A DNA stretch of 64,000 nt from Neckera pumila (GCA_963969595.1 OZ018411.1:1614501-1678500), one strand, 5' to 3'. Positions 22,353 to 35,012 are shown, counted from the stretch's first letter. Translations and numbers: made by a program. Notes: generated from the sequence alone by a model not told the origin.

Positions 22353-25300
22353 ATGAAGTCACTCGCATTCAACCCCTTGACTTCGCAGCAAACTTCCAGA
22401 AGCAGTTTTCTCTTTCAGTTACAGAGTAGTACTAGTTGTAGTATTAGCACTTCATCTCTGCAGCTCAAGAACCCAAAACCTGCTACCACTTGCCAATTTC
22501 ATTACAACTCTCTGTCGCGAGTAATTCTCTGTCCTAAGGGAATTAGTCCCGAATTCGAATGTAAAAGAATCCATGGTTGGGCAAAGAATGCAACTACTCC
22601 ATCTCTTGTCAACTCTTGTATTAGCAACCATGGCAGAGGGCGTGACTTCCAATGCAGAGCCCTGCCTGTCGACGAGGACGAGGCGGAGATTGGGGAACCT
22701 GGGGGAGAGTTGATAAACATGGACGTCGTCGTTAGGGATGGGTGGCAATGGACCAAGACCAACCAAGAGCTGGTAAAATGAATTAGGGTTTCGGCCTTGT
22801 GTTCTGGCTCTCTGTTTCTGTGTTTGCTCTCATGAGCTCCTCGTTGACAGCAATTCATATGTTCCTGGGTTTCGTTACCTTCGTTCTCAATGCGATTGTG
22901 GTGGGGATTAGTTAGTAGTGTGTATCATTTTACAAACATGCAAAATAGTGGAGTTCAACCCGAAGTAACAAGTAAATTCTTTTTGTGTCTAGAGAAAGCC
23001 CTAAAGAACTATCTGTTTTTGGATTTGAATGCAGATAGCATATTCTCTTCTGCTTGCTGCGGTGCCTATCGGGACCATTCTGCCGCTAGGTGGGTATCAG
23101 TGGTCGGGTGCTTTCTACTTCCTGTTTCTGGCGGTGTGGACTGTCTACGTTGGCAGCCATCGCAGGTAATGTAAAGTTTCCATTCACTATACAGGAATCA
23201 AACATAAGGGAGAGGTTCCATTGCCCATGAAGGTGAACTTTGAGCCTTTCCCTACAACAATCTAGACAATTGAGCCATGTGAATTTTGAAAATTTATTTT
23301 GTATTGAGCAAATGAGATGCTATTAGATGAAGTGTTTTCACACTTTGAACAAATCAAAGTTCTCTGGTATGTCAATGGAGCCCCTAATGTACTGTGTGGT
23401 TAACGGAGCTTCTACCTTACTTCTCTTTAAAGGAGAAATGCATCCATTGCAAGAGTCAGAGGTTCAGAGAGTGATGCAGATTGAACAAGAAACAGGGTTT
23501 TCAGTAAAATTAGACTTTCAGCAATTCAGTACAATAGGTCAATCATGGGGAGATACCCCGTTCTCTGCATTAAAATTTTTAGAAAATCATGAGCTAAATC
23601 TTTTCGACAGTGACGTTAGCAGCTTCCATTTGGTGATCACAGGGAGGTCTCTAAGGAATCATGGGGAGGCTGCCTTCGAATTTCATCATGTTTACCTTGA
23701 CTCCTCCCGATCAATCTCCCTAAAAGTCCTTGAAACAACCTAATTATACTGAAAAAATAATGTCTTTATGATTGCTTCCAGACGTCAATTTCGTTATCTT
23801 TGCGGATATACACGGCATTGGAACTTGAAACCAAAATTTTAGGTTTTCGAGATTGCTGAAGTTGAGTGTCACCACTTTGGCGCTCTGAATCGCACCAATA
23901 TAACGAAATTGGCCTTTTCCAGTAGCTATGCAATAGCTATCCTAACATGAAGGAAGTTTGGCGACGTTGATTGTATGCTCCACTTGTGTTTTTAGAAGCT
24001 TGTAAAAAGCTTGTTGATTGTATGCTCTACTTGTCAAATTGACAGTTCGATCTGAGATGCTCTGGTTATTTGCAGTTTAGGGAAGAAGCCTCCACAGAAT
24101 GTCTCGTTCAAGCAAGGACTGGCAGCTCCGTTGTTGTGTTCAGTGTCTCTCTTCGGATTCTACGCTGTTCTGCGCTTCTTCCCCAATCTCGACATCCGCA
24201 CCTTCATTTCGGCCTATCTGGGTTTGGCTGGTGTTGTGGCTGTTGCCAGTAATCTTGCTCCACCACTTCGCGCCATTCTTCCCAATGACGACAGCTCATC
24301 ATGGCGTATTGGTATGTATATTCTGATCTTGACCAGTTTAGTATTTTTGAGTAGGTCATCGGGGGACTTTCTCTTGTCCAATTTTTTTAATTTAATTTTA
24401 AACACGTGGAATGTTCCTCGCTGATTCTGGTGATATGAAATTTGGCTCCATCTGAACCGTATTTTCCACAATATGATCAGTTGACTGGGCCATTTTTAAA
24501 CCATGAATCCCGGTCTTTTTTGTTTAAGCAGTTTTGAGTAGGCCAAATGGGGAATTTTTTTGGTCCAATTTGTAAAATTCTTTTGTCAACACGTGACATG
24601 TTCTTCGCTGATTCTGTTCATATGAAAATTGGCCTCATGTGAACCATATTTTTCGCATTATGATCAATCGAATTGGTCTATTAAAAACCATGAGTCCTAT
24701 TTCTAATAGGGTTAAGCAAATGTGGTCGCTAGAGCCCACTCTTGTTAAGCGGATAGAGGATTTTGCCCCTAAAGCCCACTTTTATAAGCAATTTAGAGTT
24801 AGCTCATCGATTTTTACATGTGAAAATGGCTCACATGTAAAATGGCTTCTCGTGAGTGATAATTATAATTGGGTATTTATTGTTTACATTCTCTCTTTGG
24901 GTTTCCATACTAAGAGGATGCCAATATTGTCAGCCTCTGCAGGGCATAATCAAAGATATGTCTCTTCTGATGGACGTCGTGCTTTGGAATGGCAGATTTT
25001 CCAACGTGGTTGGTGGTTGATGAGGGTGAGCCAGTTCATGTGACTCTTTCTCCGGCTGATGCATTGGCGACCATTGGTACGTGTAGAATATCAACTCATC
25101 CAACATCCTGACTTTGATGAAGAAAGTTTATTACAAATGTCTTACACTGAAGCTGTGTGCCTGTTGGATTGGATCAAATAGTGGGTGTTGCAGCAGCTGT
25201 TGCAAGTAAGCAATCCGGGGCTCCATTCACGTTGAACAACTTCATAGCCGTTTGTATTGTAACTGAGCTTCTACAGTTGCTGTCTCTTGGCAGGTACATT

Positions 25301-27213
25301 CACTTCCTGCTGCTTAAAATTCAGTGAACTGTGGTGGTGTACTTGGCGTGATGATTCTAAATACCATGCGAATTGTTTTTCTTGTCATTCTCTTTTTACA
25401 ATCCACCTAATGATGGAAACTTTATAGAAGTTTTAGGGCAACTCACATGCACTCATGGAAGTTGCATGCGATCTATCGCAAAAACTTGGGGACTACTTTG
25501 TGATGAACCTTGTGATTGTAACCTCATTGTACTTGATGAAGAAGTAGTTATCTGATGACGGATCTTTCATTTGCTGAAGCAAGCTGTGTTGTGGTTCTTC
25601 TGCAGCTTCGCGACAGCAGCTGCTATGCTCTCTGGCCTGCTTCTGTATGATGTTTTCTGGGTGTTTGGATCTTCACATGTATTCGGCGACAATGTCATGG
25701 TGACCGTAAGTGCCTTCATCACTTGACTGGTAGGAAGAGGTATTCTAGGAAATTTAGACGCTTTAAACCCTGTCAATTGTAAAGTCACTTGTCGCAATCT
25801 CTAATGTAATCTCTGCCAATTGTAACTTGGCTAGGTTTTCTAGAATATCTCTACAGGGTGAGTTTTAGTCTAGTGCTTGTAGCTCGCCTTTGGAGGTGTT
25901 CAATTTTCTGATCATTCTATCTTTCTTTTTTTTATCACTTCGTCTCATGGCAACCCGAAATATCGGTAACGGAGCATTGAACGTCCTGCATATCATTGTG
26001 CAGGTTGCGACGTCACCTGCTTTCGACGGCCCCATGAAACTGATATTTCCCAATGCAATTGTAAGATACAGCCATCAATTCCTGTGTTTATTCTTTAATC
26101 TTTGAACTAGGATTCCAGTGACTAAACTTTGAAATGATAAATGCATGACCTTCATGAATTTATCATTTTTCCATTAGAGTTGACTCTTACGCAACCTAAA
26201 ATTAATCCACAAGTGCCCAAATGGCCTAAAGTGGTTGCTTCCATATCTACAGGATTTGAAATAAATTATTTAGGAAGCTTCAAGGTAACCAAATGTACCC
26301 TACATTTTTGAATAAGCTTTGAAAGTTGAATATGAATAAGTTTTGAAAGTTGCTACAATCGACTATTAGCTTCAAAGTAGACTCTCTATATTTGGTGTGG
26401 GCAATTACTGATGCACTGAAATCACAAATGTGGTCCCATGGCATTGAAATCCTGCTGTAAATCTTTCTTGTACTCTACTTAGCCACTGAGTTTTGTTATG
26501 CTGAACAGGCAAATGCTGCAAATCCTTACTCTATCTTAGGTTTGGGCGACATTGCTGTACCTGGACTGCTGATCGCTTTGATGCTACGGTTTGACCGCTC
26601 TCGATCCATAGGCCTCCCTGGAGCAGATGATGGCCCTGACACTCAACAATTGAAAACTGACAAAACTTACTTCGTCACTTGCATCGCTTCATATATTTTT
26701 GGACTTACTGTCACAGTTGGTGAGTACTGAGAACCGAGTGTTCATCATGGTTTCCTTCTTCTTGTCTTTACAAATCCGTTCAAGAGATATTCTAGAGAAC
26801 CTAGACGCGTTACAATTTATGCTCGAAACTGACTTGAATGGCATTACAATTGGCGTGTATGGTGGCTTGATTTTTTAGAATACCTATAGGGGGGTTCTGC
26901 TATTGATTCTTTTAGCAGCACGTAGAATTCTAATGTAGCCAGATTATAAGTTCCATGTTAATTCATGTTGTATTGCTGATTGGCATGAAGTCTGTCATCA
27001 GTTCTAAAACAGAACTTGGTTGTCGTTGTCATGATTTGTGCAGTGGTCAATTCGGTGTCTGGTGCTGCGCAGCCAGCTCTTCTCTATCTCGTTCCATCTC
27101 TTCTCTGCGGTGTGTTTATAGTGGCGTTTTCAAGGAGGGAGGCATCTCTATTGCTGGATTACAAGGAGGAGCTTACACCATTTGTCGTTAAAGGTGATGA
27201 CGCAGCTGAATGA
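22353..27213 (+). CDS. Signal peptide peptidase-like intramembrane aspartyl protease with plastid-like N-terminal extension, 9 exons
   Basis: A GxGD aspartyl protease of the presenilin/SPP family; such enzymes cut type II transmembrane segments within the membrane. Exons: 22353-22772, 23035-23165, 24076-24311, 24996-25076, 25182-25293, 25606-25705, 26004-26060, 26509-26719, 27002-27213. They join in phase to 519 residues plus TGA. Visible hallmarks: VWTVYVGSHRSL (N-terminal membrane region, ~175-186), LLSLGSFATAAAMLSGLLL, catalytic YD in YDVFWVFG (Y341, D342), catalytic GLGD in ILGLGDIAVPGLL (D393) and QPALLYLVPS (PAL at 474-476). Multiple hydrophobic segments fit the nine-helix fold. Classical ER-type plant SPPs are about 340-400 residues and lack exon 1. 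Here exon 1 adds 140 residues: a Ser/Thr/Gln-rich, acid-poor first ~100, then an acidic stretch (VDEDEAEIGEPGGELINMD). I infer plastid import; an ER location or a different N-terminal splice form is possible. The C-terminus (KGDDAAE) lacks a KKxx retrieval signal. Confidence 0.93.
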
Positions 27214-28116
27214 TCTGTAATTCCTTGCTTCTGACATTTTGGTATGCACCTCCTCATTGCAAATAGTGAAAGGTAGAGATTTATTTGTTTTTACTTTGGA
27301 TTGACGCAATCCTTGTAACACCGGCAACCATGTATCATGATGCATTAGAAGAAATATTTTTGCAGATTTGTTCCCTGAGTTCCACTTAGTTACTTGCGGT
27401 ATTTGACTACTCGTATGACTGAAAGTTATACACTTAACAAGGCTCATAGTGTAATTATGCCAAAAAGGTTTTATTTGCAATTTGGTATATCTGTCATCGT
27501 GCAAAACCAAAGTTTTCTAAGTGTTGAGCAATAGTAAGTATAGAGCTAAGTAACTTGGGGACTAAATGACTATGGAATTTCTTTGATTTAATTTGTTTTG
27601 CAATGAGAGAATGTCCTAGCAGGTTTTTAGGCATAGGCTGGTGCAAGGGTGTATCAAAGCATGGAACTTAATATGGATTCTTTCATTTGGTCACAAAAAA
27701 TATTAGAAGAGACCCTCATACCTTGAAAGGGCTTTGAAAGTGAATGTTTATTTGAATTTGCAAGATTGCAACTAATCTAGTGGAAAATATATCATTTTGT
27801 TTCTCATACAACTTTCAAAGTTGAATGAAATCATGATCAACTTCAAAACTCTATATCTTTTGATCAATACCTTCAATGTCTAAATTGATTGAAAAATTAA
27901 GTCTAAAGGGGTGCAATTAGTTTAGAATGATAGGATATACTCTAATATTATTAATTACATTTATTTATTTATTTATTTTCAAGGAAAAACACAACATGAA
28001 TCTTTGAATTGGACTTAAAGGACCCTTCTATTTTAATGAAGATTGAGTCTTCTAGTGAATTACTTGCAATTGAAGTGCCATGTTCATATAGAAAATTTTC
28101 CCTTGAAAATGAGTAA
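27214..28116. other. 3' flank of the SPP-like gene, AT-rich
   Basis: The first 300 bp are likely 3' UTR. The rest is AT-rich with a short (ATTT)n run near 27957-27979. No gene is seen. Confidence 0.4.
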
Positions 28117-28765
28117 TTATCCCCTAAATGCTCAAGGCACCAAATTTTGGTGTCAGCAGTATTTTGAAGTTATTTAAAACCTAACCAAGTTGCTATATTT
28201 AGTAGTTTATGTTTTTGAAAAATTATTTTTGAAGTTTAGTTTAAGTATCAAAAGTTCGATTTTGAAAATGATTGATTATGATTTTTCTCTTCAAGATTCC
28301 GTGCAAGGGTGTCCATTTCAATCTTGACTTTCCGTAGTGTTGAGGATTCTTGGAAATGAACTTCAAATACACTAGATCTTGGAGAAAACTCACATTAAAA
28401 ATTCATTATAAAAAATTGTAAAGTAGGATTGAGAAACCATAAATTGGTCATAGTTATATATCTTAGGCCCTTTAACCTCATATTTTTTGGTGACCAACTT
28501 TTTAGATTTGACATATGAAAAGACAATTGAAAGACTTCAAATTACTTTCCTTGTTTTAACACCTTCATGATCAAACATTATAATCTTTTAATCCATATGT
28601 GATATTGTTGTGTTTTCTTTTCCTATGTAATCTCTAACGTGTCTTTTGAATATGTACGGTTACACTTCAAAAAAATTGATACAATTTATCAAAATGTTGT
28701 TTTTTTGTTCAATTTAAAACAAATTTCAAGAACCTCGAAAAAGGCCTAGGGCATTCAGGTATTAT
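28117..28765. mobile_element. Probable TTAA-type element, 649 bp (subfamily D)
   Basis: Left TTATCCCCTAAATGCTCAAG and right CCTAGGGCATTCAGGTATTAT are a degenerate inverted pair resembling the family termini, with TTAT in place of TTAA at both sides. The right end resembles CTAGGGCATTTAGGGGTTGA at 3836-3854. The interior is unlike subfamilies A and B. Confidence 0.45.
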
Positions 28766-29946
28766 CTAAGGCTCAAAAAAATAAGGTTGGTCCGTTGAAG
28801 CATCAAGATACTATTTAAAGTTTTGACACATATGCACATATAAAACATATCTAAAATTTCCAATTTTTAAGTTTTAGAATGTTTTGACTATTGTGGCTCA
28901 TAATTTCCAATTTTCCAATTTTTAGAAATAAATTTAGTTGAAATTTGCGATGTTTGTGAAGTAGCCATTTAGAGCTTGGTAGAGTGCTAGAATGAGTCTA
29001 AAATTATACTCTTAGAAAAGGCAATTAGAATGTTTGGTTGTTTGATAATGAGTACACCACAACGTAAGTTCATTTCTCTCTTGGAAAATCAAACACTCAG
29101 TAAATGATGTGGTGTGTGACATTCTATTGTGGCTTCCTATTATTTTTTGTCACTTTAGGAATGACCTCATTATGACTATATACTAACATTTGAATGCTTG
29201 AAATTTTGTATTGGTATGGCTAGCTCTAAAACAACATTTTAGATATGTGGAGGACTGGAGGGTAGCCAAACATCTGGATTTGAAAATCTTTCTTAAATAG
29301 GCATTATAAAGCTTATTTAAGTGAAAAATCAAAGATGAGCTTCCGCCTATCTAAAGCAATAAGTAATGCTATAGCTACTATACAAAATTTCTAACAAATT
29401 TCTAATACAAACATTCAAATTGTAATTCAAAATGCAAAACTTTACTTCAATTGATAGATATATTGCTAAGAAAAATGATACCAAAATGTTGGACTATATT
29501 TTAGTATTGAAAATCCTATCTTTAGGAATTCCTAAAAATTAAGGGTTGGATTTGAAGTTTGAATGTTTAAGGAGAACTTTTGCATATACATTAAAATGGA
29601 TGAAACTTACAAATCAAGTTGAATCACTACTAACATGAATATCTATTAGGGAGAACCATGTAAGGAAGAAACACCTAATAAGCAATTCGGCATAGTTGGA
29701 GGCATCTTTTCTAGAAAAAATTATTTTGCAATATTAGCAACTAAAATTCATGAATTTTCAGAAAAGAAAAGGGAATTTTTGGATAAGGCATCCAATTTCT
29801 ATGAATTTTCAAAATAGAACTTTCCAAGGCATCCTAAATTGCACTCTAGAAAAATTGACTTGGTTCTAAAATGGAAATCTAAATAAATCCACAGTCCACC
29901 AACTACAATTAAGTATGAGGACGATATGGCACTTTGACAGGACACT
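28766..29946. other. AT-rich intergenic, nothing recognised
   Basis: I could identify neither a gene nor a repeat boundary here. Confidence 0.4.
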
Positions 29947-30900
29947 TTAACCCCTAAGAGGCCATTGTCCTTTGGGGGACAAATTGGATTTTGGGCAAGT
30001 AACTACAATCTTAATTTCTATCATGATTTTTTGAAACTTTTTTTGAAGATAGAATAATTGATTAGCTTTGTGGGAATATAATTATTTTTGCAATCCATGC
30101 CTAGCAATAAAAGAATATGTCCAAATAAGCTCAAAATTAAGTAAGATTGTGCAGCAATTGAAAAAAAATTATATCAAATTTTTTATGTTTGTTTTTTAAT
30201 TTTTTTTTCCGCATAGATTATATTTTGTCTACAAGGAAAGCTTTTATTCATTTTTTGTGGATAAGTGATGTGAAAATTATGGACAATTTTGTTTTTTGAA
30301 CAATCTAAGCATCTTCATGAAAAATTACTTGTAGGATTCATTTCTGAATGCAATTTTACATTTAAGAAAAAAAAGTTCCACATGGTTCAATTTTCTTTCT
30401 AGAATAACCTCACCATTTGGATTAGTGCATTTAATTCCATATTAGAGATATTAATAATTTAGATTTTCTTCTATCTCGTCCCTACTTCTACTTAACAATT
30501 TTTGAAGAAGTATAACTAAGTTTTTTGAGATATTTGTTTTCCCTAGATTTTCAACTCAATTCCCTACAATAATGATTAAACTTTCAAAACTCTGTAGTGC
30601 AAAAAATTTAAGTTAAGAAGGTCAAATAATCTAGTCAAATAATCTAGTCAAATAATCTAGTCTTTGCAATGTAAAAAAAAAACTTATTATCTTTACTTCA
30701 ACAAAGTTATCTTGCAATAATTGTGTAGTCAAAATTTCTGAAATTTATTCCACACATTTTCATACTAATTAGATGTAAGATCCTATAAATAAATGTACAA
30801 AAAAAAAAAAAAATCATAATTTTTTACTCTTTGCAATAGAAATGGCAATTTTGAGTGTCTTTTTGGCAAAAAAAAAAGGTCATGGTCCTCTAGGAGTTAA
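29947..30900 (+). mobile_element. TTAA-flanked non-autonomous element, 954 bp (subfamily B)
   Basis: Begins TTAACCCCTAAGAGGCC and ends GGTCCTCTAGGAGTTAA. It is collinear with 8327-9258. Near 30618-30660 a short AGTCAAATAATCT unit is repeated three times. Its right TTAA (30897-30900) is also the left TTAA of the next element. Confidence 0.87.
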
Positions 30901-32094
30901 CATCTAAAGTTCTGCGACTATGTTTTCACCAAAAACACTCAAAAATTGCCATTTTTAATATAAGTACCCATTTTTTTGGGAAAAAAACTTTTTATGACAC
31001 ATATAACCGTAGTATGCTGACTTGAGAACATGTAATAAAAACTTTAGAAATTTCCACCGCGTAGATTGCAAGATATAAACATTCAAATTCGCTGAAATCG
31101 TTTTTTAGGGCCTTGCAAAAAATAAGGCAACTGCACTTCACAAGCTCACTTTTTGATGAAAAAATGTCCAAAATGGTGGTACTTCTTTGGATTCTTTTTC
31201 CTAGACAAGTTGGCTACATGTTGAAAATTTTCACTTTATTTGGAATTATACAGTATGTAGGAAACAATAGTAAGTAGATTGTAGTAGAGAATGATTCAAA
31301 ATACTAAATTGTCAAAAATTTAATTATGAAATTGAAAGATGCCAATCCCAATGGTTACAATGTATTAATAAACACTACACAGTAAGATTTTATTTTTTTC
31401 AAAAAATATTGAAAATTGAGTAAGATAAAGGACCTCAAAGTTTATTTTAGAGTAGAGAATACATAATTGCCCGCAAACTAAAAATCTTCATAACTTTTGA
31501 CTCATTGATCAAAATGCATTACAAGAATTCTAAACCCTGCAAGGGGCTGCGAGTTTTTGATTTTCGGCACCCCTGCACTGCAATTACAAAAAAATAAAAA
31601 AATATTTTTTTTGAAAAAAAAATATTAAAAAAATAAAAAATTTGATGCGGCGCTGATGTGGCACCAGTAGTGCCATGTTAGCACCCAAGTTTTTTAAAAT
31701 AAAAAATAATTTTTTATTTTTATTTTTTTCCTTAATTGCACCTCGGGGGTGCAAAACTCGCGGCCCCTTCGAGGGCTAAAACTTTTCCTAATGGGATGAT
31801 TCAAAGTTTTCCACGTATATATAACTCTAAAAAAACAATTTTCAAATTTTTGTTTTGAAAAAAGTTTTTTTTCTGATCTGCCCAAACTGCCCAGTTACAA
31901 AAAAAAACCCATATTAAGGCCATAATTTTTGACTCGCATTTCCAAATGTCTTGAAATTTAATGCATATGGAAGATCTTCCTTGTCCCCACCTTCTATGAA
32001 AACTTAGGTTAAAAATATAGAAATCTCTAGTCACACGTACCTGTCTAAAATTTCTATATAGCCAAAAAGCGCATGTTGGTCCTTTAGGAATTAA
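30897..32094 (-). mobile_element. TTAA-flanked element (subfamily A) carrying a nested hairpin element
   Basis: Begins TTAACATCTAAAGTTCTGCG and ends GGTCCTTTAGGAATTAA. It is collinear with 1879-2943 except for the 277-bp insertion at 31517-31793. Without the insertion it is about 921 bp. It abuts 29947-30900 with one shared TTAA. Confidence 0.85.
31517..31793. mobile_element. Nested CATTA hairpin element, copy 1
   Basis: Termini CATTACAAGAATTCTAAACC and, inverted, CATTAGGAAAAGTTTTAGCC, followed by matching AAGGGGCTGCGAG / AAGGGGCCGCGAG blocks. The centre has A/T-rich arms around a GC-rich GATGYGGC core. Intact host copies read AAAATGG(A/T)ATGATTC across the site; here the insertion follows AAAATG. 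Confidence 0.8.
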
Positions 32095-32230
32095 AAGAAG
32101 TCTAATGTACAGGAATAGGTACTAAATGGACGATATTATGTGTTTTCACCTTAAACTTGCAATTGTTGAACTCCTATAAACCATTGATGCAATCATCACA
32201 AGCTTAGTATTGATCTTTTGGAGTAAAGTA

Positions 32231-32730
32231 AGGTAACTACACCTAAAATTGCACATATAAGCTCTGTAACATGACCACTATGCTGTAGAAATCGAACAAA
32301 TAGTTTGTATATAAATGAAGGACTATGAATCAAAATGCAAGTGGGTCCATAATTTTTGGACACATTGTAAATTAGTTACAAATTTTCAAAGATGCAAGTT
32401 GTAGTGTCGTAAAAGTGTCATGTAGGTGATGCCAAAATCCATTTGATGCACATGGAGAAATGACACTAGTAGTATCATGACATATCACAGATTAGAAGTT
32501 AAATCAATAGAAAGTAAATCCAAAATGGACCACTTGCGAAGTTAATAGAGCTACACACTACACTCTACAATGCTATTAATAGAGTTGCACACTACTTGAA
32601 ATGGACCTTAACTTCACTTTACAATTGTCCTTGTAATGTGCACTATTTTGGATATCCTCTTTGTTCATTTTTCCTTCAAGAATAGGGGTTGGTTTTAAAA
32701 AGTGGTCCATTTTAGGTGTAGTAGTTACCT
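32231..32730. mobile_element. TA-flanked MITE, AGGTAACTAC family, 500 bp
   Basis: AGGTAACTACACCTAAAATT at the left and the inverted TTTTAGGTGTAGTAGTTACCT at the right, each with TA outside. It shares termini with 34350-34641 and 9372-9640, but has a different, longer interior. Confidence 0.8.
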
Positions 32731-32733
32731 TAA

Positions 32734-33073
32734 GAGCATCTCTTGTAGTCCTCCAAATATCCCCTCTCTTCTATTTTTTGGATGATAAGCAATCAATTCT
32801 AGTATATGTCAGGCTCGACCTTCACTTTCACCCCCCCAATTTGCCATATTTGAAGGGGGCCTTTGTAGTCTCTACATGCTATATTTTCTCTTGGGATTAG
32901 CAATTGTCATAGACTCATAGCTTACTTATTGCTTTTGCAAGTTCTGTGACTTGTGATTGGTTGGAAGTATATTTAGTGAGTGGTATTGTTGGAGATTCAA
33001 GTGGCCATCCCCTTTAAATTAGACAAATCTAGATTGAAGGAGCAATTTGTTTGGAGGGCTGCAGGAGATGCTC
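32734..33073. mobile_element. PIF/Harbinger-like MITE, GAGCATCTC termini, 340 bp
   Basis: GAGCATCTCTTGTAGTCCTC at the left, inverted GAGGGCTGCAGGAGATGCTC at the right, and a 3-bp TAA direct repeat at 32731-32733 and 33074-33076. A TWA trinucleotide duplication is typical of PIF/Harbinger. It inserted exactly at the right edge of the preceding MITE. Confidence 0.8.
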
Positions 33074-33103
33074 TAAGCCATCCTATTTGTGCCAATACCA
33101 CTA

Positions 33104-33502
33104 AGGTAGAGCCACCCCTAACCGACCAAATAAGGAATTCCAACATGATCTATAGTAGTGAAGGCAAAACAAATATTTTTTAGAGGTACACTGATAGAAA
33201 TGACAAGGATTGCAAAAAATTTGGTAATTTTATTACTTGAATTAAAAAATTACTATGAATTTTGAAAGGCAAAAAGGGCGTTGGATCCATAGCCAACGTC
33301 TAGACTCTTCTAATTCCGATCATTCTATAACTTTTTTCCTAATCATTATTTCCTACTTTCTTTCTCACAACTTGGGACATGTGTCATGTATTTATTAGTT
33401 CCAACCATGAAAAGGAAAAAAAAAACATTCGAAACTTGGTAAAAAATACGTGCACCTATAGGTTGGGAATGGGTCACTGGTCGGGAATAGGTGGCTCTAC
33501 CT
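33104..33502. mobile_element. TA-flanked MITE, AGGTAGAGCCACC family, 399 bp
   Basis: Left AGGTAGAGCCACCCCTAACC and inverted right GGTCGGGAATAGGTGGCTCT ACCT, with TA on both outsides. The right end matches the start of the fragment at 46136. The AGGTA start and CACC spacing suggest a common origin with the AGGTAACTAC family. Confidence 0.75.
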
Positions 33503-33535
33503 TACAGTACCAGTAGTGCACCTTTCAAATAATTG

Positions 33536-33625
33536 GTTTATTTGTTCCCAGGCCACTTGTGGCTGGACGTTGTACTTTTTTTTCTTTGCAATGAAATCCC
33601 GTTTCATTTGTGTCAAAAAAACAAA
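33536..33625 (+). mobile_element. SINE-like retroposon tail, truncated
   Basis: GGCCACTTGTGGCTGG, then AAATCCCGTTTCATTTGTGTC, then an A-rich tail. The minus strand of 34684-34930 has the same order of motifs, also ending in A-rich sequence. A shared 3' tail with variable 5' truncation points to retroposition. Confidence 0.5.
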
Positions 33626-34349
33626 AAAATTGGTTTAAATACATTTGTAGTCAGTGTTGACCATTTCTACGATCGCCCAAAGGACCTGTTTCCATATTCA
33701 ATTAAACCTGAAATTGTCACCTACCTCTATGTCCCTCATTGGTGCCAGGAGTGCCTTTGCAAGTGACCCTTTTCTACTACAGTAGATTGTCTCATTTATT
33801 TGGGGGGGATGAATTCAATTGAAGTACGGTAGCAGAAACTTAAATGCAGAGTATTCCTGCACCTGTTTTCAAAATATGTTTTTTTTTTCCTAATGGAACA
33901 ATTTTTTTTGCTTGATGACAAACCAATAAGACATCATGTAACATGTTCCTGGTGATATTGCCATTGGACGAGGATGAGGACGTGCTGGAAGTGTAGGTTA
34001 CATGAGGGGGCTGGCCAGACCGACAGTCAGCCGGGCAGTGGTCATACAGTACAGTACTGTACAGTAGAAGTTAAACTTACCGGCAGATTATCTCAGTTGG
34101 CACCTTCGAATTGTCCAGAAATTCACGAGACTGCTTTTTTAACTTACTTCTATCGTGACGGAAACTCACATACGCAGAACCACAGACACTGGCACCCACA
34201 TCATGCCAAGTATACGTGTCACACAGTTTATTAAGTTGAGGAAAACTGAAATTAAGTTAGTTCGTTTTCAGGGTTTGCTTTGACATTCCTTGATGCAATA
34301 AAAGATCATTGGCAACAACCAAAACCTCAATATTCAGAAAAGATGACTA

Positions 34350-34641
34350 AGGTAACTACACCTAAAATTGCACGGTTCCTAAAAGCACACAGTGGATATT
34401 CTTGCCTAAAATGTACTCCCACTATTTATATGACTCTATGTTGCTTTTGGATATACCTATTCTCAACACTTTGGAAATTTGTAGTTTATTCACACGGTGT
34501 TTAAAAAATGCATTCTAAGAGAATCTAGAATCCCCTTTTGACTACCAATGGGACCCCACAAAAAAAATTTCAATATAATAGTAAAAACCATGCTGAATCA
34601 GGTTGAATTGCTTAATTGTGTGATTTAAGGTGCAGTTACCT
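34350..34641. mobile_element. TA-flanked MITE, AGGTAACTAC family, 292 bp
   Basis: AGGTAACTACACCTAAAATT at the left and inverted TTAAGGTGCAGTTACCT at the right, with TA outside each. The interior is shared (inverted) with 9372-9640. Confidence 0.8.
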
Positions 34642-34683
34642 TATCTCTCATTGAATGAGGACATGGCATGTTCTTTTCCATAA

Positions 34684-34930
34684 TATGGTTTTTTGTTTTT
34701 GTTTTTGACACAAACGAAACGGAATTTTTGTACAAGGAGTTCAAAATACAAAACCTGCCAGCTATAAGTGGCCTACGCAAGGCAGACCAAGACACGACAA
34801 CACAAACTCAAAACAACTCACTCCACCACAAAAACCGGAGGCCCCTAATGGCCGGTCCCCGCAGGCTGGAGTGCCGCCCCGACACATTGGGGGAGATGCT
34901 CACGGGGGCTGGAAAATGAACCCAGCACGC
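34684..34930 (-). mobile_element. SINE-like retroposon, fuller copy
   Basis: On the minus strand a GC-richer head (GGGTTCATTTTCCAGCCCCC, weakly like a Pol III B box) leads into GGCCACTTATAGCTGG and AAATTCCGTTTCGTTTGTGTC, then A-rich sequence. The tail motif order matches 33536-33625. The Pol III promoter assignment is tentative. Confidence 0.5.
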
Positions 34931-35012
34931 AATGCAGCTAACTTCCAATAATATGGGTTTGCTTTACCTTGAAGGACTAAGTTAGATAATGCTCAAGAGT
35001 CGGGAGGCTCAA

